From JAWBOD01 sp964651405 (GTDB lineage Archaea; Aenigmatarchaeota; Aenigmatarchaeia; Aenigmatarchaeales; Aenigmatarchaeaceae), in NCBI GenBank assembly GCA_964651405.1, contig CAZYZB010000041.1, forward strand, positions 1 to 5,550: a DNA stretch of 5,550 nt, in the 5' to 3' direction. The notes beneath the pieces are model-generated. The model did not search any database and was not told where the DNA came from. It saw only the letters and a list, made by a program, of their open reading frames with translations. Position numbers and translations under genes: made by a program. Shown here one piece after another: positions 4,426 through 5,550 of this stretch. Numbering within the stretch: position 1 is the first letter of the stretch; the number at the start of each line of letters is the position of its first letter.

Positions 4426-4604
4426 GTTATGGGGAAGTTTATAACAAGAGTACTGTCCATTCTGAGAGAGATTACTCAAGCATAAAAGGGGAAGGTTCTG
4501 TTCGTTCAAATGATTTGGAAACTGCCAGAGGTCTTGCTTCTGGTTTAGCCGAGTCTCTAGAACATAGCAATGAGATCGCGTATGAGGCTCATAAAAAGAG
4601 GTGA
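4422..4604 (+). CDS. Small paralogue A (60 residues)
   Basis: The product begins MSYGEVYNKSTVHSE, then has a YSSIKGEGSVRSNDLETARG core (18-37) followed by an amphipathic helix (LASGLAESLEHSNEIAY) and a basic end (HKKR). It aligns with the next gene's product over its whole length with only a two-residue gap at the start: about 24 identities in 60, including YG, S-x-I-x-G, SNDL-x2-AR, L-x-S-x-L, and Asn/Tyr near the end. It has no Cys, signal peptide or membrane segment. The start is supported by GTGAT-GCC-ATG and the ATGA overlap with the preceding gene. I do not recognise the family; a soluble cytoplasmic small protein is the most that can be said. Confidence 0.72.
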   Translation: MSYGEVYNKSTVHSERDYSSIKGEGSVRSNDLETARGLASGLAESLEHSNEIAYEAHKKR

Positions 4605-4605
4605 T
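4598..4605 (+). promoter_or_regulatory. Shine-Dalgarno GAGGTGAT overlapping a stop codon
   Basis: This site ends three bases before the ATG at 4609 and contains the TGA stop of paralogue A (4602-4604). It decides the start of paralogue B, ruling out an in-frame ATG at 4570 that would add 13 residues lying inside the preceding gene. Confidence 0.65.
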
Positions 4606-4608
4606 TTA

Positions 4609-4797
4609 ATGTCTGAATATTATGGTAAAATTAATGTAAATTCCGTTTGTGCAAGCAACAAGTATTTTTCTGCTATTCATGGAGATGCTAGTGCAAAATC
4701 AAATGACTTGCCAATAGCAAGGGACTTGTCCAGCCACTTACCTGACTTGTTAGACAAGGCAAATTCCTATACATATGACTTGCAGAAGAGTAGATAG
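4609..4797 (+). CDS. Small paralogue B (62 residues)
   Basis: The product begins MSEYYGKINVNSVCASNKY and continues FSAIHGDASAKSNDLPIARD, then SSHLPDLLDKANSYTYDLQK. It is the tandem paralogue of the preceding gene: same order of YG, S-x-I-x-G, SNDL-x2-AR, L-x-S-x-L, Asn and Tyr, about 40% identity, no internal gaps. Unlike A it has a Cys (C14), and its helix begins with Pro in place of a Glu. The strong divergence with constant length suggests an old duplication kept under selection, not a recent copy. The start is set by the full GAGGTGAT site. It ends one base before the next start. Function and family are unknown. Confidence 0.73.
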   Translation: MSEYYGKINVNSVCASNKYFSAIHGDASAKSNDLPIARDLSSHLPDLLDKANSYTYDLQKSR

Positions 4798-4798
4798 C

Positions 4799-5056
4799 AT
4801 GTATTCTTCTAAAATCAGCAGCAGCATGACCATTGACAATAAAACAGGAGAGACTAGACTAAACGACATCGATGTTAAAGTCGATGGGTTTAGCGATCCT
4901 GAATTATTAGAAAAGACAAAGCAGGATTATAATAATGACAAAGAGTCCAAAGAAAAGTATCATGCTAAAGAGTGGCCAGAAGAAGACTGGTACGAGATAT
5001 ACGAAAATATGATGAGAAAACTTTTGAAATGGAGAAAGATAAGTTATACAAAATAA
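4799..5056 (+). CDS. Hypothetical 85-residue charged protein
   Basis: The product begins MYSSKISSSMTIDNKTGETR, has a strand-like LNDIDVKVDGF (21-31), then a highly charged helical region (DPELLEKTKQDYNNDKESKE at 33-52) and a tryptophan-rich basic C-terminus (W59, W64 and W78; EEDWYEIYENMMRKLLKW at 61-78). No signal peptide or membrane segment is present. The ATG lies one base after the stop of paralogue B and has only a weak GAG-containing site upstream, so it probably depends on coupling. An in-frame ATG at 4775 would overlap B by 23 bases and has no ribosome-binding site. It is the last gene of the plus-strand run and converges on the pilin gene. Family not recognised. Confidence 0.68.
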   Translation: MYSSKISSSMTIDNKTGETRLNDIDVKVDGFSDPELLEKTKQDYNNDKESKEKYHAKEWPEEDWYEIYENMMRKLLKWRKISYTK

Positions 5057-5063
5057 TAAATAG

Positions 5064-5089
5064 AAAAAACAAATTACAAAAAATAAAAA
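5064..5089 (-). terminator. T-tracts downstream of the pilin-like gene
   Basis: The minus strand has three T-runs of six, six and five within 26 bases, just after the pilin-like stop codon. This is a good archaeal U-tract terminator. The 42-base spacer has no comparable T-run on the plus strand. Confidence 0.5.
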
Positions 5090-5098
5090 GATTAACTA

Positions 5099-5550
5099 TT
5101 AGCTAAATGCACCAGAGATTGTACCTGTACTATTGAAATAGTTGCTTGTTCCATACAGATATTCTATAACGAGAGTGTATGTGAATACATCGCCTGTTTT
5201 AGCTGTTGCTGGTATAGCAGTACCTGCTCCTGCTGGAAGAGTAACTGATACAATTTGTTTTTGAGCTGTTGAAAAATCTGTAGTATTAGCAACATCTGAT
5301 ACAGCACCATTTGAATCTATAAGATATACATGGTTAAGTGTAATAGGTGAACCAACTCTGTTTTCCAAATTCGCCTGTAAAGCACCACCAATACTTAAAC
5401 CCCATGGCTGAAGTACTACTATTGTTGTGAATCCTCTTACAGATTGACCTAAGAATCCTGAAGGTGCGAATATTCCATAATATGCTAATACTCCCGCTAC
5501 TATCAAAATAATCAATATGGCCCATCCGTAGGTCATTAGGTACTCAACTG
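5099..5550 (-). CDS. Archaeal type IV pilin-like protein, 5' end outside window
   Basis: The frame stays open to the right edge and reads VEYLMTYGWAILIILIVAG at the visible N-terminus. The first ATG in the window (5536) is the internal Met of the EYLMTYGWAI motif, not the start. This motif belongs to archaeal class III signal peptides, where a basic leader is cut by a prepilin-peptidase-like enzyme and the hydrophobic stretch forms the filament core or anchors the protein. After the hydrophobic helix come a short linker (APSGFLGQ) and a Ser/Thr/Gly-rich beta domain of about 110 residues, usual for small archaeal pilins. About 150 residues are visible; probably 10-20 are missing. It faces the small-gene run tail to tail and is not part of it. 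Whether it builds a pilus or is a lone surface protein cannot be told. Confidence 0.85.
   Translation of the reverse strand, partial: VEYLMTYGWAILIILIVAGVLAYYGIFAPSGFLGQSVRGFTTIVVLQPWGLSIGGALQANLENRVGSPITLNHVYLIDSNGAVSDVANTTDFSTAQKQIVSVTLPAGAGTAIPATAKTGDVFTYTLVIEYLYGTSNYFNSTGTISGAFS

Noticed and set aside
4261..4509. Minus-strand 82-codon frame across the mini-genes
   Set aside because: Opposite to three genes supported by ribosome-binding sites and paralogy; no promoter or ribosome-binding site of its own.
5334..5525. Second minus-strand frame inside the pilin-like gene
   Set aside because: Out-of-frame shadow; the other frame carries the EYLMTYGWAI motif.
1..5550. CRISPR arrays, transposons, tRNA genes
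   Set aside because: No regularly spaced repeats, transposase motifs, terminal inverted repeats or tRNA cloverleaf were seen on either strand.

Overview
This window looks like a piece of a metagenome-assembled archaeal genome. It is AT-rich and contains an archaeal Sec61-beta/SecG subunit, an RNase P RNA, an archaeal pilin-like gene with the EYLMTYGWAI class III signal, a Yip1-type membrane protein, and TATA boxes about 25 bases upstream of short or absent leaders. Most genes share one ribosome-binding design, GTGAT-N3-ATG. The compact, partly overlapping layout and the pilin type recall DPANN-like lineages (Aenigmarchaeota, Woesearchaeota or similar), but the exact phylum cannot be read from this window. 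A run of exactly 100 N at 4082-4181 is a scaffold gap of unknown true length.

Layout. From 31 to 589 lie a secreted DUF5667-like protein and a 16-residue Cys/Lys mini-ORF. From 618 to 884 is a compact RNase P RNA with its own TATA box. A small winged-helix regulator (891-1148) and an Lrp/AsnC-like regulator (1286-1780) follow on the minus strand. The second is divergent from sec61-beta (1852-2019), which is followed by a Yip1-family membrane protein (start revised to a TTG at 2066). Tail to tail with that, on the minus strand, is a HAD-IB-like hydrolase (start revised to 3297) preceded by a 33-residue small ORF (3326-3427). From 3570 to 5056 on the plus strand runs a TudS/DUF523-related putative desulfidase, followed by at least five very small genes in close succession, one or more broken by the gap. 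The window closes with a pilin-like gene on the minus strand that runs off the right edge.

How the genes fit together. The left two-thirds is ordinary housekeeping content (tRNA processing, protein export, membrane organisation, local regulation). The most unusual part is the plus-strand run after the TudS-like gene. Its tiny hydrophilic products include two adjacent paralogues of 60 and 62 residues (about 40% identical over an internally ungapped alignment) that I do not recognise as any described family. Close spacing, stop codons embedded in the next gene's Shine-Dalgarno, and one ATGA overlap suggest translational coupling. No function is claimed for these small proteins.
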